A stretch of 23,770 nucleotides of DNA from Acetomicrobium sp. UBA5826 (GCF_002433005.1 NZ_DJHF01000013.1:1-23770); one strand, 5' to 3'; positions 1-7,786 are shown, counted from the stretch's first letter. Translations and numbers: made by a program. Notes: generated by a model not told the origin, from the sequence alone.

Positions 1-11
1 CCTACAAAAAC

Positions 12-24
12 TTGACGCGGTCAA
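12..24. repeat. Short palindrome upstream of the trp promoter
   Basis: Arms TTGAC and GTCAA are separated by GCG, a perfect 5-bp inverted repeat lying about 15 bases upstream of the trp -35 box. It could be an operator half-site pair or chance; no regulator is encoded nearby. Confidence 0.25.
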
Positions 25-38
25 AATGTTTTTACCAC

Positions 39-66
39 TTGACAATTGTTATCAGGCCATGATAAA
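39..66 (+). promoter_or_regulatory. Probable trp operon promoter
   Basis: A perfect -35 TTGACA (39-44) is followed after 16 nt by GATAAA (61-66) as the -10. Transcription would start near 73, about 28 nt before the leader peptide start. The perfect -35 and the leader peptide just downstream support it; the -10 matches only 4 of 6 positions. Confidence 0.6.
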
Positions 67-100
67 TTCTACCCAACCTGACGAAAGGGGCAATAGCAAT

Positions 101-160
101 ATGATAATACTCAATGATCTCAATAAAAAGAACAATAATTGGTGGTGGCAGGCTCGCTGA
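101..160 (+). CDS. trpL: trp operon leader peptide
   Basis: A 19-residue ORF reads MIILNDLNKKNNNWWWQAR. Three consecutive TGG codons (140-148) sit just before the stop at 158-160. A purine-rich ribosome site (GAAAGGGG, 83-90) lies 10 nt upstream of the ATG. Consecutive Trp codons in a short ORF between a promoter and trpE are the hallmark of ribosome-mediated attenuation: scarcity of charged tRNA-Trp stalls the ribosome on these codons. The last Trp codon overlaps the 5' arm of the first leader hairpin, so a stalled ribosome would mask it, as the model requires. Confidence 0.9.
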   Translation: MIILNDLNKKNNNWWWQAR

Positions 161-303
161 GTCTGCCTGCCGTGGCCTAGATAAATTTTAAAGAGGGCCA
201 GGGAGGCAGATCCCACAAGGATCGGTCTTCGTGGCCCTCTCTTTATACCCAGGTGTAATAAAACCGGAGGGCCCTCTAAAGAGGACTCTCCGGTTTTATT
301 TTT
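146..303 (+). promoter_or_regulatory. trp attenuator leader RNA with alternative hairpins
   Basis: Six mutually exclusive segments are visible. Segment 1 (147-153, GGCAGGC) pairs with segment 2 (165-171). Segment 2, extended to 162-177, can instead pair with segment 3 (196-210): TCTGCCT with AGGCAGA and TGGCC with GGCCA. Segment 3 can pair with segment 4 (192-200 with 232-240, nine perfect pairs). Segment 4 can pair with segment 5 (233-239 with 267-273). Segment 5 is part of the 5' arm of the U-tract terminator (257-269 with 288-300). The 1:2, 2:3 and 3:4 set is classical attenuation; the 4:5 and 5:6 set adds a second step. Pairings are read directly from the sequence; the switching is inferred. 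Confidence 0.8.
257..303 (+). terminator. Rho-independent terminator of the trp leader
   Basis: A perfect 13-bp stem (AATAAAACCGGAG at 257-269 with 288-300) carries an inner 4-bp stem (CCTC/GAGG) and runs into a T-rich tract through 303. It is the best terminator in the leader, better than the 192-240 hairpin, which is followed only by CTCTTTATA. It ends 36 nt before the trpE start, where an attenuation terminator is expected. Confidence 0.85.
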
Positions 304-339
304 AGAGATTAATTTTACTGATATGAGGAGTGATGGGAA

Positions 340-1716
340 ATGTATGTGCAAAGAAAAAAATCACTGGCGACAGTTTCGGACAATACAAACCTCAAATCAC
401 CATACGATAACTTAATAGCCGAAGATAAAAGGGATTTATACGAGATATTGAAATACTACGAACCATCTTTTTTGATGGAATTCAATGATTATATCGTTAT
501 TGGCACTTCTCCAAAAAGAATCTTTCAAGCTAAAAAAGACGAAACCATCGTATTAGACCTGGATGGGAGAGAGAGCAAATTCCCAAAAAGAGACTTCCTC
601 AAAATAGTAGATGAATACCTTAAAGAAAAGAGACCCTGTCCGAACAACTACGCGCCCTTCGACGGAGGACTTTTAGGATACATAGGATATGACATTATAT
701 CGGACTCGTGCTCATCTTCTCCCTTCCCCGATGCCTTTTTATTCGAGCCAGGGATTTATTGCGTTGCAGATAAGACCACCGGAAAGATTATTTCTTCCAA
801 CCAAAGGGCGTTCTTTGATGAATTACACTTTGAAACGGCCTTTGAAGCTCAGGGATATGAAAACGTGCCTTTCAAGTTAGAGTCCATCCCGTCGAAGGAA
901 GACTTCATAAGCATGGTTTCCGAAGTATTGGAACGAATAAAAAAGGGCGAGGCAACTCAGGTCGTCCTATCAAGACAAATCAAATCCAAAGACGTTTTCT
1001 GCCCTCTCTCGTTGTACAAAACATTAAAAACCGTTAACCCCTCCCCCTATATGTTCATCATGAATTTCGACGGGAAAAGCCTGATCGGATCCTCTCCGGA
1101 ACTTCTTTTAGGGATCAAAAATGGCGTAGCCGTCACCAGACCGATAGCAGGCACCAGGCGGCGAGGCAAAGACCTCGATGAAGACAATTTCTTCGAGATG
1201 GAGATGTTGTTTGACGACAAGGAACGGGAGGAGCACCTGCTTTTGTTGGAGCTCTCAATGGAGGAGTTCAGGGAAATATGTCTTAGGGAAAGCATCAAAG
1301 TCTCTAAGTACTTTGAGGTGGAAAGGTACAGCAAGGTCATGCATCTTGTCTCTCAAGTAGAAGGGAAGCTCAGACCTGATATCAGCGCAACCCGGGCTCT
1401 GCAAGCCTCCTTCCCGGCAGGGACGGTAACGGGAACGCCTAAGGAAGTCGCCATAAGAATTATAGGCGAGGCGGAGCCCTTTTCGAGAGGTCCCTATGGT
1501 GGCGCAATAGGATATATGGGGTTTAATGGCAACTTAGAGATGAGTATTGCCATCAGGACCTTCATGCAAACCGATGAAGGGCTGACAATTCAGGCCGGAG
1601 CCGGAATAGTCGCAGCTTCCGACCCGAAAAGAGAGTTTTTAGAGACGCAAAACAAAGCAGCAGGCTTGATCGAAGCTTTAAAAATTGCGAAAAACAGGAG
1701 GGATAGCAATGCTTAA
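340..1716 (+). CDS. trpE: Anthranilate synthase component I, with atypical motifs
   Basis: Converts chorismate to anthranilate, the first step of tryptophan synthesis, normally with a TrpG partner supplying ammonia from glutamine. The 458 residues show the chorismate-binding fold: PSPYMF (235-240), GSSPELLL (250-257), RPIAGTRRRG (267-276), VMHLVS with His335, GTVTGTPKEVA (361-371), GPYGGAIGY (384-392), QAGAGIV (418-424) and the metal-binding ET (435-436). ATG with GAGGAG 9 nt upstream; the next gene overlaps by 8 nt. Two oddities: the family signature DLGRNDL is ELSMEEF (304-310), and the N-terminal LLES feedback motif reads LMEF (45-48). Aminodeoxychorismate synthase PabB is the alternative, but the trp context argues for TrpE. 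Confidence 0.92.
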   Translation: MYVQRKKSLATVSDNTNLKSPYDNLIAEDKRDLYEILKYYEPSFLMEFNDYIVIGTSPKRIFQAKKDETIVLDLDGRESKFPKRDFLKIVDEYLKEKRPCPNNYAPFDGGLLGYIGYDIISDSCSSSPFPDAFLFEPGIYCVADKTTGKIISSNQRAFFDELHFETAFEAQGYENVPFKLESIPSKEDFISMVSEVLERIKKGEATQVVLSRQIKSKDVFCPLSLYKTLKTVNPSPYMFIMNFDGKSLIGSSPELLLGIKNGVAVTRPIAGTRRRGKDLDEDNFFEMEMLFDDKEREEHLLLLELSMEEFREICLRESIKVSKYFEVERYSKVMHLVSQVEGKLRPDISATRALQASFPAGTVTGTPKEVAIRIIGEAEPFSRGPYGGAIGYMGFNGNLEMSIAIRTFMQTDEGLTIQAGAGIVAASDPKREFLETQNKAAGLIEALKIAKNRRDSNA

Positions 1717-2734
1717 AAACTACATTGAAAAACTTACCATGGGAGAAAACCTATCTTTCGAAGAGATGCACGAAGCCGTGGTGGAAATCCTAAACGGCAC
1801 CGCCACCGAAATAGAGTCTGCGGGGTTTTTAGTGGCTCTAAGAAGCAAAGGAGAAACCGTCGAGGAAATCACTGCCGCAGCAAAGGTAATGCGGGAAAAG
1901 GCAACTAAAGTCACCGCCCCCTCTACGGCCATAGACACCTGCGGCACGGGCGGAGATGGGGTGGGCACGTTTAACATCTCAACTATCGCGTCTATCGTAG
2001 TAGCCGGCGCCGGAATTCCTGTGGCCAAGCACGGAAACCGCTCCGTTTCGAGTAAAAGCGGCAGCGCCGATTTGATTGAAGCTTTAGGAATTAAAATTTT
2101 GTCATCTCCTGAAATGATTAATGAAGCAATATCTCAGGTTAACTACGGATTCCTCTTCGCTCCCAACTTTCACAAAGCTATGAAAAACGTGGCCAGAACC
2201 AGAAAGGAACTGGGCATCAGGACGCTTTTCAACCTACTTGGCCCTTTAAGCAACCCTGCCTTCGTAAACTACCAGATAATGGGCGTATATGACGATTCTC
2301 TGACTCGACCGATTGCAGAGGTCCTAATGAACCTGGGGCTTAAAAGCGGAATGGTGGTTCACGGCCATGGAGGACTGGACGAATTGTCTCTCAGCGGCCC
2401 GAATCACGTCGTCTATTTCAAGGGAGGACAAATGAAAGAATTTTACCTCGCTCCTGAAGACGTAGGATTGAAAAAAGCTCCCATAACAAGCTTATTGGCC
2501 AACTCACCCAAGGAGAACGCAAAAATTGCGTTAGAGATCTTAAACGGCAAGGAACGCGGCCCTAAAAGGGACGTAGTTACGCTGAATGCAGGTGCTGCCC
2601 TTTTCGTTGTCGGAGCAGCCGGCGATCTCGCCGAAGGAATAAGGCTCGCCGCAAAGGTTATAGACGAGGGCCTTGCTGCAGATATACTGTACAGAATCGT
2701 TAAATTCACAAATAGCTTCGGTGAGGCTGCATGA
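1709..2734 (+). CDS. trpD: Anthranilate phosphoribosyltransferase
   Basis: Transfers phosphoribose from PRPP to anthranilate (second step). The 341 residues include DTCGTGGDG followed by the TFNIST phosphate loop, the KHGNRSVSSKSGSAD motif, and RKELGIRTLFNLLGPLSNP. The ATG at 1709 is chosen over an upstream in-frame start at 1685 because AGGAGG (1697-1702) lies 6 nt before it and it begins the standard domain. It overlaps the end of trpE by 8 nt, suggesting translational coupling. There is no fused glutamine amidotransferase domain, so TrpG activity is not hidden here. Confidence 0.96.
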   Translation: MLKNYIEKLTMGENLSFEEMHEAVVEILNGTATEIESAGFLVALRSKGETVEEITAAAKVMREKATKVTAPSTAIDTCGTGGDGVGTFNISTIASIVVAGAGIPVAKHGNRSVSSKSGSADLIEALGIKILSSPEMINEAISQVNYGFLFAPNFHKAMKNVARTRKELGIRTLFNLLGPLSNPAFVNYQIMGVYDDSLTRPIAEVLMNLGLKSGMVVHGHGGLDELSLSGPNHVVYFKGGQMKEFYLAPEDVGLKKAPITSLLANSPKENAKIALEILNGKERGPKRDVVTLNAGAALFVVGAAGDLAEGIRLAAKVIDEGLAADILYRIVKFTNSFGEAA

Positions 2735-3480
2735 TACTTAATCAAATTGCAAGAGAAAAAACTAAAGAACTGAGAATCCTCAAGGCCCCTAAAAGATCGC
2801 TTTATGCAGCATTGGACAAGCCTGGCATCTCAATAATTGCCGAGATCAAAAGGGCCTCGCCCAGCGCTGGCACGATCTTGGAAGATATCAATGTCCCATT
2901 GCGAGTCAAACAATACGAGATGGGAGGAGCAAGTGTTATTTCGGTAGTCACTGAAAGGTGTTTCTTCAAGGGAAATATAGGCATGCTTGAAGAGGCCAAA
3001 AGGACGACTTCTCTGCCCGTTCTCCGAAAGGACTTCATTATAGACCAAATTCAAGTCTACGAAAGCCTCTTTGCAGGGGCTGATGCCCTTCTTTTGATCG
3101 TCTCTCTGATCGAAGAGGAGAAGAAATTAAGGGATTTGTTAAATCTAGCCAATGAACTTGGAATGGAAGCTCTCGTGGAAGTCCACGACGAAGAAGAACT
3201 GATAACAGCCCTGAAATGCGATGCCAAGATAATAGGGTTTAACAACAGGAACTTGAAAACCATGACCGTTGACGTCAACCGATGCGAGCACCTTATGTCT
3301 TTTTTCAAAAAGCTCGACCCAAAAAGCAACAGGAAGGTAGTAGCAGAAAGCGGAATGAAGACAAAGGAAGATGTAAAAAGGCTAAAGGAACTGAACTTCG
3401 ACGGTCTTCTTATCGGGGAAACTTTGATGCGCTCTTCTTCTCCAGACAAGACCATTAGGTCCTTACTAGGTGGGGAATAA
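2731..3480 (+). CDS. trpC: Indole-3-glycerol phosphate synthase
   Basis: Cyclises CdRP to indole-3-glycerol phosphate on a TIM barrel. The 249 residues hold the catalytic set: IIAEIKRASPSAG with Glu38 and Lys40, LRKDF with Lys100, LVEVH with Glu150, FNNRNL (170-175) and AESG with Glu206-Ser207. The length is normal for a monofunctional enzyme. Its ATG overlaps the trpD stop (ATGA), a coupled junction. Confidence 0.96.
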   Translation: MILNQIAREKTKELRILKAPKRSLYAALDKPGISIIAEIKRASPSAGTILEDINVPLRVKQYEMGGASVISVVTERCFFKGNIGMLEEAKRTTSLPVLRKDFIIDQIQVYESLFAGADALLLIVSLIEEEKKLRDLLNLANELGMEALVEVHDEEELITALKCDAKIIGFNNRNLKTMTVDVNRCEHLMSFFKKLDPKSNRKVVAESGMKTKEDVKRLKELNFDGLLIGETLMRSSSPDKTIRSLLGGE

Positions 3481-3482
3481 CT

Positions 3483-4106
3483 ATGAGGGTAAAGATCTGC
3501 GGACTGACCAGGAAAGATGATGTAGAGGCCGCTTTGAGGGCGGGAGTAGATGCAATCGGCTTTATATTGGCACAAAGTCCGAGGAAAGTAGATTTAGACA
3601 CAGCGAAAGAACTGGCCTGCTGCATTCCGCCTTTCGTTTCAGTCGTGGCTGTAGTAAAAAATCCGACAATTGAATTTTTGAATGAAGTTATAAAGTCCAA
3701 AATCTTTGATATGGTCCAGTTCCACGGCCAAGAAGATCCAAACCTCATATATGATTGCCCCCTAAAGACGATTAAAGCCATACCCTTAAAAGATAAAAAA
3801 GACCTCAAGGCTATATCTCGTTATGCCCATGTTGCTAATTTTTTTCTATTCGATGCTAAAGCGGGACCCCTTTCGGGAGGGACGGGCAAGACTTTCGATT
3901 GGCGAATAATCAAGGGCCTTGACCCGGGTAAACCTTTTATACTGGCAGGCGGCATAGGGCCAGAAAACATAGAAGAGGCCATCGAATTTGTAAATCCACA
4001 TGCAATTGACGTTAATAGCGCCGTCGAATCTTCTCCGGGAATTAAAGACGAGAAGAAAATTTACGGACTCATGGAAAAGTTAAAAAACTGGAAATATAAA
4101 TTTTAG
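3483..4106 (+). CDS. trpF: Phosphoribosylanthranilate isomerase
   Basis: Catalyses the Amadori rearrangement of PRA to CdRP, the step before TrpC. The 207-residue TIM barrel has KICGLT with catalytic Cys6, FLFDAK with catalytic Asp124, the LSGGTGKTFDW phosphate-binding loop (130-140), LAGGIGPENI, and a C-terminal DVNSAVESSPGIKD. It starts 2 nt after trpC. A separate trpF placed after trpC is common outside enterics, where the two are fused. Confidence 0.96.
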   Translation: MRVKICGLTRKDDVEAALRAGVDAIGFILAQSPRKVDLDTAKELACCIPPFVSVVAVVKNPTIEFLNEVIKSKIFDMVQFHGQEDPNLIYDCPLKTIKAIPLKDKKDLKAISRYAHVANFFLFDAKAGPLSGGTGKTFDWRIIKGLDPGKPFILAGGIGPENIEEAIEFVNPHAIDVNSAVESSPGIKDEKKIYGLMEKLKNWKYKF

Positions 4107-4117
4107 GAGGGATAAAA

Positions 4118-5302
4118 TTGGATCTTAAAGGATATTTCGGAAGATTTGGAGGAAGGTTCGTACCGGAGACGCTAATTCCGGCCCTGGAGGAATTGGAAGA
4201 GGCCTTTTACAAAGCCATAAACGACGAGGCCTTTATGGCACAATACCGATATTTGTTGAAGGATTATTCCGGAAGACCGACATCGCTTTATTTTGCCGAT
4301 CGCCTCTCGAAGCACCTTGGCGACATCAAGCTTTACCTCAAGCGCGAGGATTTAAATCACACGGGAGCTCATAAGATCAACAACGTCCTGGGACAGATCC
4401 TTCTGGCTCTTCGCATGAACAAAAAAAGGATAATAGCCGAGACCGGCGCAGGACAACATGGCCTGGCCACGGCCACGGCGGCGGCCAAGTTTGGCCTTGA
4501 ATGCCACATCTACATGGGATTGGAAGACATGCATCGCCAAGCCCTAAACGTCTACAAGATGAGGACTTTAGGAGCCGAGGTCATACCAGTTACTTCAGGT
4601 ACGATGACGCTCAAGGATGCCACCAACGAAGCCATAAGAGATTGGGTAACAAACGTGTCGACCACTCACTACGTCATAGGCTCCGTCGTCGGCCCCCACC
4701 CCTATCCCATGATGGTGCGCGAGTTCCAACGCGTAATAGGAGATGAAACGAAAGAACAAATACTGCAAAAGGAGGGTCGCCTTCCCGACCTTTTGGTTGC
4801 CTGTGTCGGCGGGGGAAGCAACTCCATGGGAATGTTCTATCCCTTCGTAAACGATAAAGATGTGAAGATGGTCGGAGTCGAAGCAGCAGGATACGGAATA
4901 GAAACAGGGCAGCACGCCGCAGCACTCACGGGAGGTAGCGTTGGCGTGTTGCACGGATCGCGCTCTTATATCCTTCAGGACGGGAACGGCCAAATTGTTC
5001 CTGCAGTTTCCATATCGGCAGGCTTGGATTATCCGGGGGTAGGTCCTGAGCACAGTTTTTATCATGAGACTGGCAGAGTTCACTATACCCATGCCACAGA
5101 TGACGAGGCCATAGAAGCCTTCAAGCTCTTATGCGAAACGGAGGGCATTATCCCAGCGTTAGAAAGCGCCCATGCCCTTGCATTCTTAGTGAGAGAACAC
5201 AAAAACATCGAGCCGGGAACGCTCGCAGTCCTATGCCTTTCCGGCAGAGGAGACAAGGATATGGAAGCGATAAAGGGAAAACTTTTCGAGGAGGAGATGT
5301 AA
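4118..5302 (+). CDS. trpB: Tryptophan synthase beta chain
   Basis: PLP-dependent condensation of indole with serine. The 394 residues include the N-terminal GYFGRFGGRFVPETL, the PLP lysine in HTGAHKINN (Lys86), catalytic Glu108 in ETGAGQHG, the phosphate-binding GGGSNSMG and LSGRGDKD near the C terminus. The start is TTG with AGGAGG (4105-4110) 7 nt upstream and matches the usual family N terminus. It is the canonical TrpB1 type, paired with trpA 2 nt downstream. Confidence 0.97.
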   Translation: MDLKGYFGRFGGRFVPETLIPALEELEEAFYKAINDEAFMAQYRYLLKDYSGRPTSLYFADRLSKHLGDIKLYLKREDLNHTGAHKINNVLGQILLALRMNKKRIIAETGAGQHGLATATAAAKFGLECHIYMGLEDMHRQALNVYKMRTLGAEVIPVTSGTMTLKDATNEAIRDWVTNVSTTHYVIGSVVGPHPYPMMVREFQRVIGDETKEQILQKEGRLPDLLVACVGGGSNSMGMFYPFVNDKDVKMVGVEAAGYGIETGQHAAALTGGSVGVLHGSRSYILQDGNGQIVPAVSISAGLDYPGVGPEHSFYHETGRVHYTHATDDEAIEAFKLLCETEGIIPALESAHALAFLVREHKNIEPGTLAVLCLSGRGDKDMEAIKGKLFEEEM

Positions 5303-5304
5303 TT

Positions 5305-6102
5305 ATGAAGACATTAAACGAGGCTTTCGATGCCGGCAAAATACTCATACCCTACATAGCAGCCGGCGACCCGGACCTTGATACGACTGCCGAGATCATA
5401 GGAGAGCTGGACAAATTAGGGGTGGGGATTATAGAAGTGGGTATGCCTTTCTCAGATCCGCTTGCAGACGGACCGATTATCCAGGCGGCATCCCAGCGCG
5501 CATTAGCCGGCGGGACTAATATATCGAGGATATTTAAGATGTTGGAAGAGTTAAGGGACGTCAAAACACCCATCGTCTTAATGGGATATTTTAACCCCAT
5601 TATGAAGTACGGCGAAAAAAGCTTCATCGAAGATGCCCTCTCCTGCGGAGTCTCTGGCGTTCTAATACCCGATCTTCCCTTCGACGAAGGCAAAGAATTC
5701 TACGATATTTGCTCTGAAAAGGGTCTGTGCCCCATCTACATGGTAACGCCAAACACCAAAGAAGAAAGGCTGTCTCAAATCGGAAGCAAAGCACGGGGAT
5801 TCCTGTACTGCGTGTCTCTCCTTGGCATAACGGGAGATAAAAGAGGACCCATAGAAGGGATAAAATCCTACATGGAGAGAGTAAGAAGCCATGTCTCCGT
5901 TCCCCTTGCCTTGGGTTTCGGCATAGACAGCCCCGATAAAATAACAGCAGTAAAGCCCTACGTTGACGGAATAGTAATAGGAAGCGCAATAGTGAATATC
6001 ATCTCTGAAAAGGCTGATATGGGAAGAAAGGCCATCGTCAACGAAGTATCGGTCTTTACATCCGCACTCATCGATGCCCTGAGAACAGCTTTGCAACCTT
6101 AA
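5305..6102 (+). CDS. trpA: Tryptophan synthase alpha chain
   Basis: Releases indole from indole-3-glycerol phosphate and channels it to TrpB. The 265 residues show LIPYIAAGDPD, the catalytic Glu44 and Asp55 in IIEVGMPFSDPLADGP (the E. coli pair Glu49/Asp60 is also 11 apart), LMGYFNPI, GVLIPDLPFDE, the mobile-loop region YCVSLLGITG and LGFGIDSP. The ATG at 5305 is preferred over a longer in-frame extension beginning inside trpB, because GAGGAG (5291-5296) is 8 nt upstream and the family starts here. Last gene of the operon. Confidence 0.96.
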   Translation: MKTLNEAFDAGKILIPYIAAGDPDLDTTAEIIGELDKLGVGIIEVGMPFSDPLADGPIIQAASQRALAGGTNISRIFKMLEELRDVKTPIVLMGYFNPIMKYGEKSFIEDALSCGVSGVLIPDLPFDEGKEFYDICSEKGLCPIYMVTPNTKEERLSQIGSKARGFLYCVSLLGITGDKRGPIEGIKSYMERVRSHVSVPLALGFGIDSPDKITAVKPYVDGIVIGSAIVNIISEKADMGRKAIVNEVSVFTSALIDALRTALQP

Positions 6103-6143
6103 ACGCCTGATCATACCCAAAGACCCTTCTCTTCGTACATAAA

Positions 6144-6174
6144 AAGGAGCGAGGATAAAAAGATCTCGCTCCTT
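6144..6174 (-). terminator. Hairpin terminator between convergent operons
   Basis: A perfect 10-bp stem (AAGGAGCGAG / CTCGCTCCTT) with an 11-nt loop lies between the ends of trpA and the minus-strand cluster. Read on the minus strand it runs into a T tract, ending the ycsI transcript. On the plus strand it is followed by ATAAAAAC, so it would be a weaker terminator for trpA. Confidence 0.8.
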
Positions 6175-6185
6175 ATAAAAACTCC

Positions 6186-6983
6186 TTAAAATATGGCGTA
6201 ATCGGAATCCTTTGGGTCGCATACGAACATATGGCCCGGTGCATGGGTTATCGCGAAGGGTGGCTTACTTGCCATCAAGGCTGCCTGAGGAGTAACGCCG
6301 CAGGCCCAAAAGACGGGAACCTCTCCTTGGTTTATAGGAACGGGATCGCCAAAATCGGGTCTGTTTATGTCTTTTATCCCTATGACAGAGGGCTCGCCAA
6401 TGTGTATGGGAGATCCGTGAACTGCGGGAAAACGTCCCGTCGTCAAGACGGCCTTTGGCACCTGATGAGCGGGAATGGGCCTCATGCTAACTACCATTGG
6501 GCCGGAAAGCCTCCCGGCCGGCATGCACTGGATGTTCGTTATATACATCGGGACGTTGCAGCCGCATTCGATATGGCGCACAGGGATTCCGGCATCAAGC
6601 AAAGCGGATTCGAAGGTAAAGGAACAACCCAACAAAAAGGCAACAAGGTCATCTCTCCAACAAGAGATAATATCTGTAGGTTCGTCAACTAATTCGCCTC
6701 TTTCCCAAACCCTGTACTTGGGCAAATCGGTGCGAAGGTCGGCTCCCCTTGCTACAAGCTTGGGCTCGGGATCCCCAGGTTCCGTTATATCCAGCACTGG
6801 GCAAGGTTTCGGATTACGCTGTGCAAACACGAGAAAATCGTATGCCCAATCCTTTGGCAATATGACCAGATTTGCCTGCACGTGCCCCTTGGCCATCCCG
6901 GCAGTAGGACCCGTCCACTCCTTATTTCTGATCGCCTGTCTGACTTCTTTGGGACTCTTTGAGGCGTAATCTATGGCTTTCAT
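6186..6983 (-). CDS. DUF1445 family protein, YcsI-type putative hydro-lyase
   Basis: A 265-residue member of the YcsI/DUF1445 family, shown by GPTAGMAKGHVQANLVILP near the N terminus, then RNPKPCPVLDITEPGDPEP, CSFTFESALLDAGIP, CGCNVPMYITNIQC, GPMVVSMRPIP, HGSPIHIGEP and the terminal ITHAPGHMFV. The mammalian relative DGLUCY is a D-glutamate cyclase that interconverts D-glutamate and 5-oxo-D-proline, so a role feeding or draining 5-oxoproline is plausible. Its ATG overlaps the pxpA stop (ATGA). It is the last gene of the cluster and is followed by a terminator. Family identity is firm; the reaction is inferred. Confidence 0.85.
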   Translation of the reverse strand: MKAIDYASKSPKEVRQAIRNKEWTGPTAGMAKGHVQANLVILPKDWAYDFLVFAQRNPKPCPVLDITEPGDPEPKLVARGADLRTDLPKYRVWERGELVDEPTDIISCWRDDLVAFLLGCSFTFESALLDAGIPVRHIECGCNVPMYITNIQCMPAGRLSGPMVVSMRPIPAHQVPKAVLTTGRFPAVHGSPIHIGEPSVIGIKDINRPDFGDPVPINQGEVPVFWACGVTPQAALMASKPPFAITHAPGHMFVCDPKDSDYAIF

Positions 6984-7753
6984 CGTCTAATCACCTCTGA
7001 TATGGGCATTATCTCTATGCCTGCCGCTTGCAAGCCTTTTCTGATTTCGGTGGCCATCTGAACGGCTTTGGGCGAATCTCCATGCAAACATATGGAATGT
7101 GGTTTAAGGTCTACGACATGACCGTCTATGGTTTCGACTTTGCCTTCCTTAACCATGCGAACTACCCTAGCTACAGCCAAGCTGACGTCATGTATCATGG
7201 AACCCTGGACTTTGCGCGGCACCAACGTGCCATCCGCTTGATAAGCTCTATCGGCAAAGGCCTCCGCTGCATAGAGCACCCCAACTTCCGCTGCCGCCTT
7301 GTCGAATTCAGAATTAGCCAGTCCCAGCAGAATTAAACCTTGGCCTGCATCCTTGACAGCCTGTGCTATGGCGACAGCGAGTGCACGATTTTTGGCTGCT
7401 TGGTTGTATAAAGCCCCATGGGCTTTGACGTGCTGCAGCTTAACTCCCACCGCATTGCATGCCGCCTGCACGGCACCTATCTGATACAGAGTGTAGGCAT
7501 ATACTTCATCTGGCGTTACGTCTATATTTCTACGTCCAAAGCCAATTAAATCGGGATAACCGGGATGGGCTCCTATGGCCACACCCTTTTCTTTGGCAGC
7601 CCTCACTGTTGAAAGCAACACTACGGGATCCCCGGCATGAAAGCCACAGGCTATATTGGCAGAACTGACGAACTGCAATACAGCATCGTCATTGCCCATT
7701 TTCCAGGCCCCAAAGCTTTCACCAAGATCGCTGTTTAAATCTATGGCATACAT
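6980..7753 (-). CDS. pxpA: 5-oxoprolinase (ATP-hydrolysing) subunit A
   Basis: LamB/YcsF family subunit that, with PxpB and PxpC, hydrolyses 5-oxoproline to glutamate using ATP. The 257 residues show IDLNSDLGESFG at the N terminus, then ANIACGFHAGDP, GAHPGYPDLIGFGRR and HVKAHGALYN, a polar His/Asp-rich set on a divergent beta/alpha barrel, and CLHGDSP. The ATG at 7753 is preferred over an in-frame GTG at 7762 because the GTG overlaps the GAGGAGGT ribosome site. It lies between pxpC (33-nt gap) and ycsI (4-nt overlap). Confidence 0.93.
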   Translation of the reverse strand: MYAIDLNSDLGESFGAWKMGNDDAVLQFVSSANIACGFHAGDPVVLLSTVRAAKEKGVAIGAHPGYPDLIGFGRRNIDVTPDEVYAYTLYQIGAVQAACNAVGVKLQHVKAHGALYNQAAKNRALAVAIAQAVKDAGQGLILLGLANSEFDKAAAEVGVLYAAEAFADRAYQADGTLVPRKVQGSMIHDVSLAVARVVRMVKEGKVETIDGHVVDLKPHSICLHGDSPKAVQMATEIRKGLQAAGIEIMPISEVIRR

Positions 7754-7786
7754 GAAACACACCTCCTCAGAACATCTTTACAGAAT

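Noticed and set aside
161..303. T-box or tryptophan-binding riboswitch upstream of trpE
   Set aside because: No T-box consensus or specifier-loop architecture was seen, and the WWW leader peptide with overlapping hairpins explains the region better.
52..351. 99-codon minus-strand ORF over the trp leader
   Set aside because: It lies antisense to the leader peptide and its hairpins, has no ribosome site and no recognisable protein features.
4595..5092. 165-codon minus-strand ORF inside trpB
   Set aside because: A frame shadow of a highly conserved coding gene, with no domain or ribosome site.
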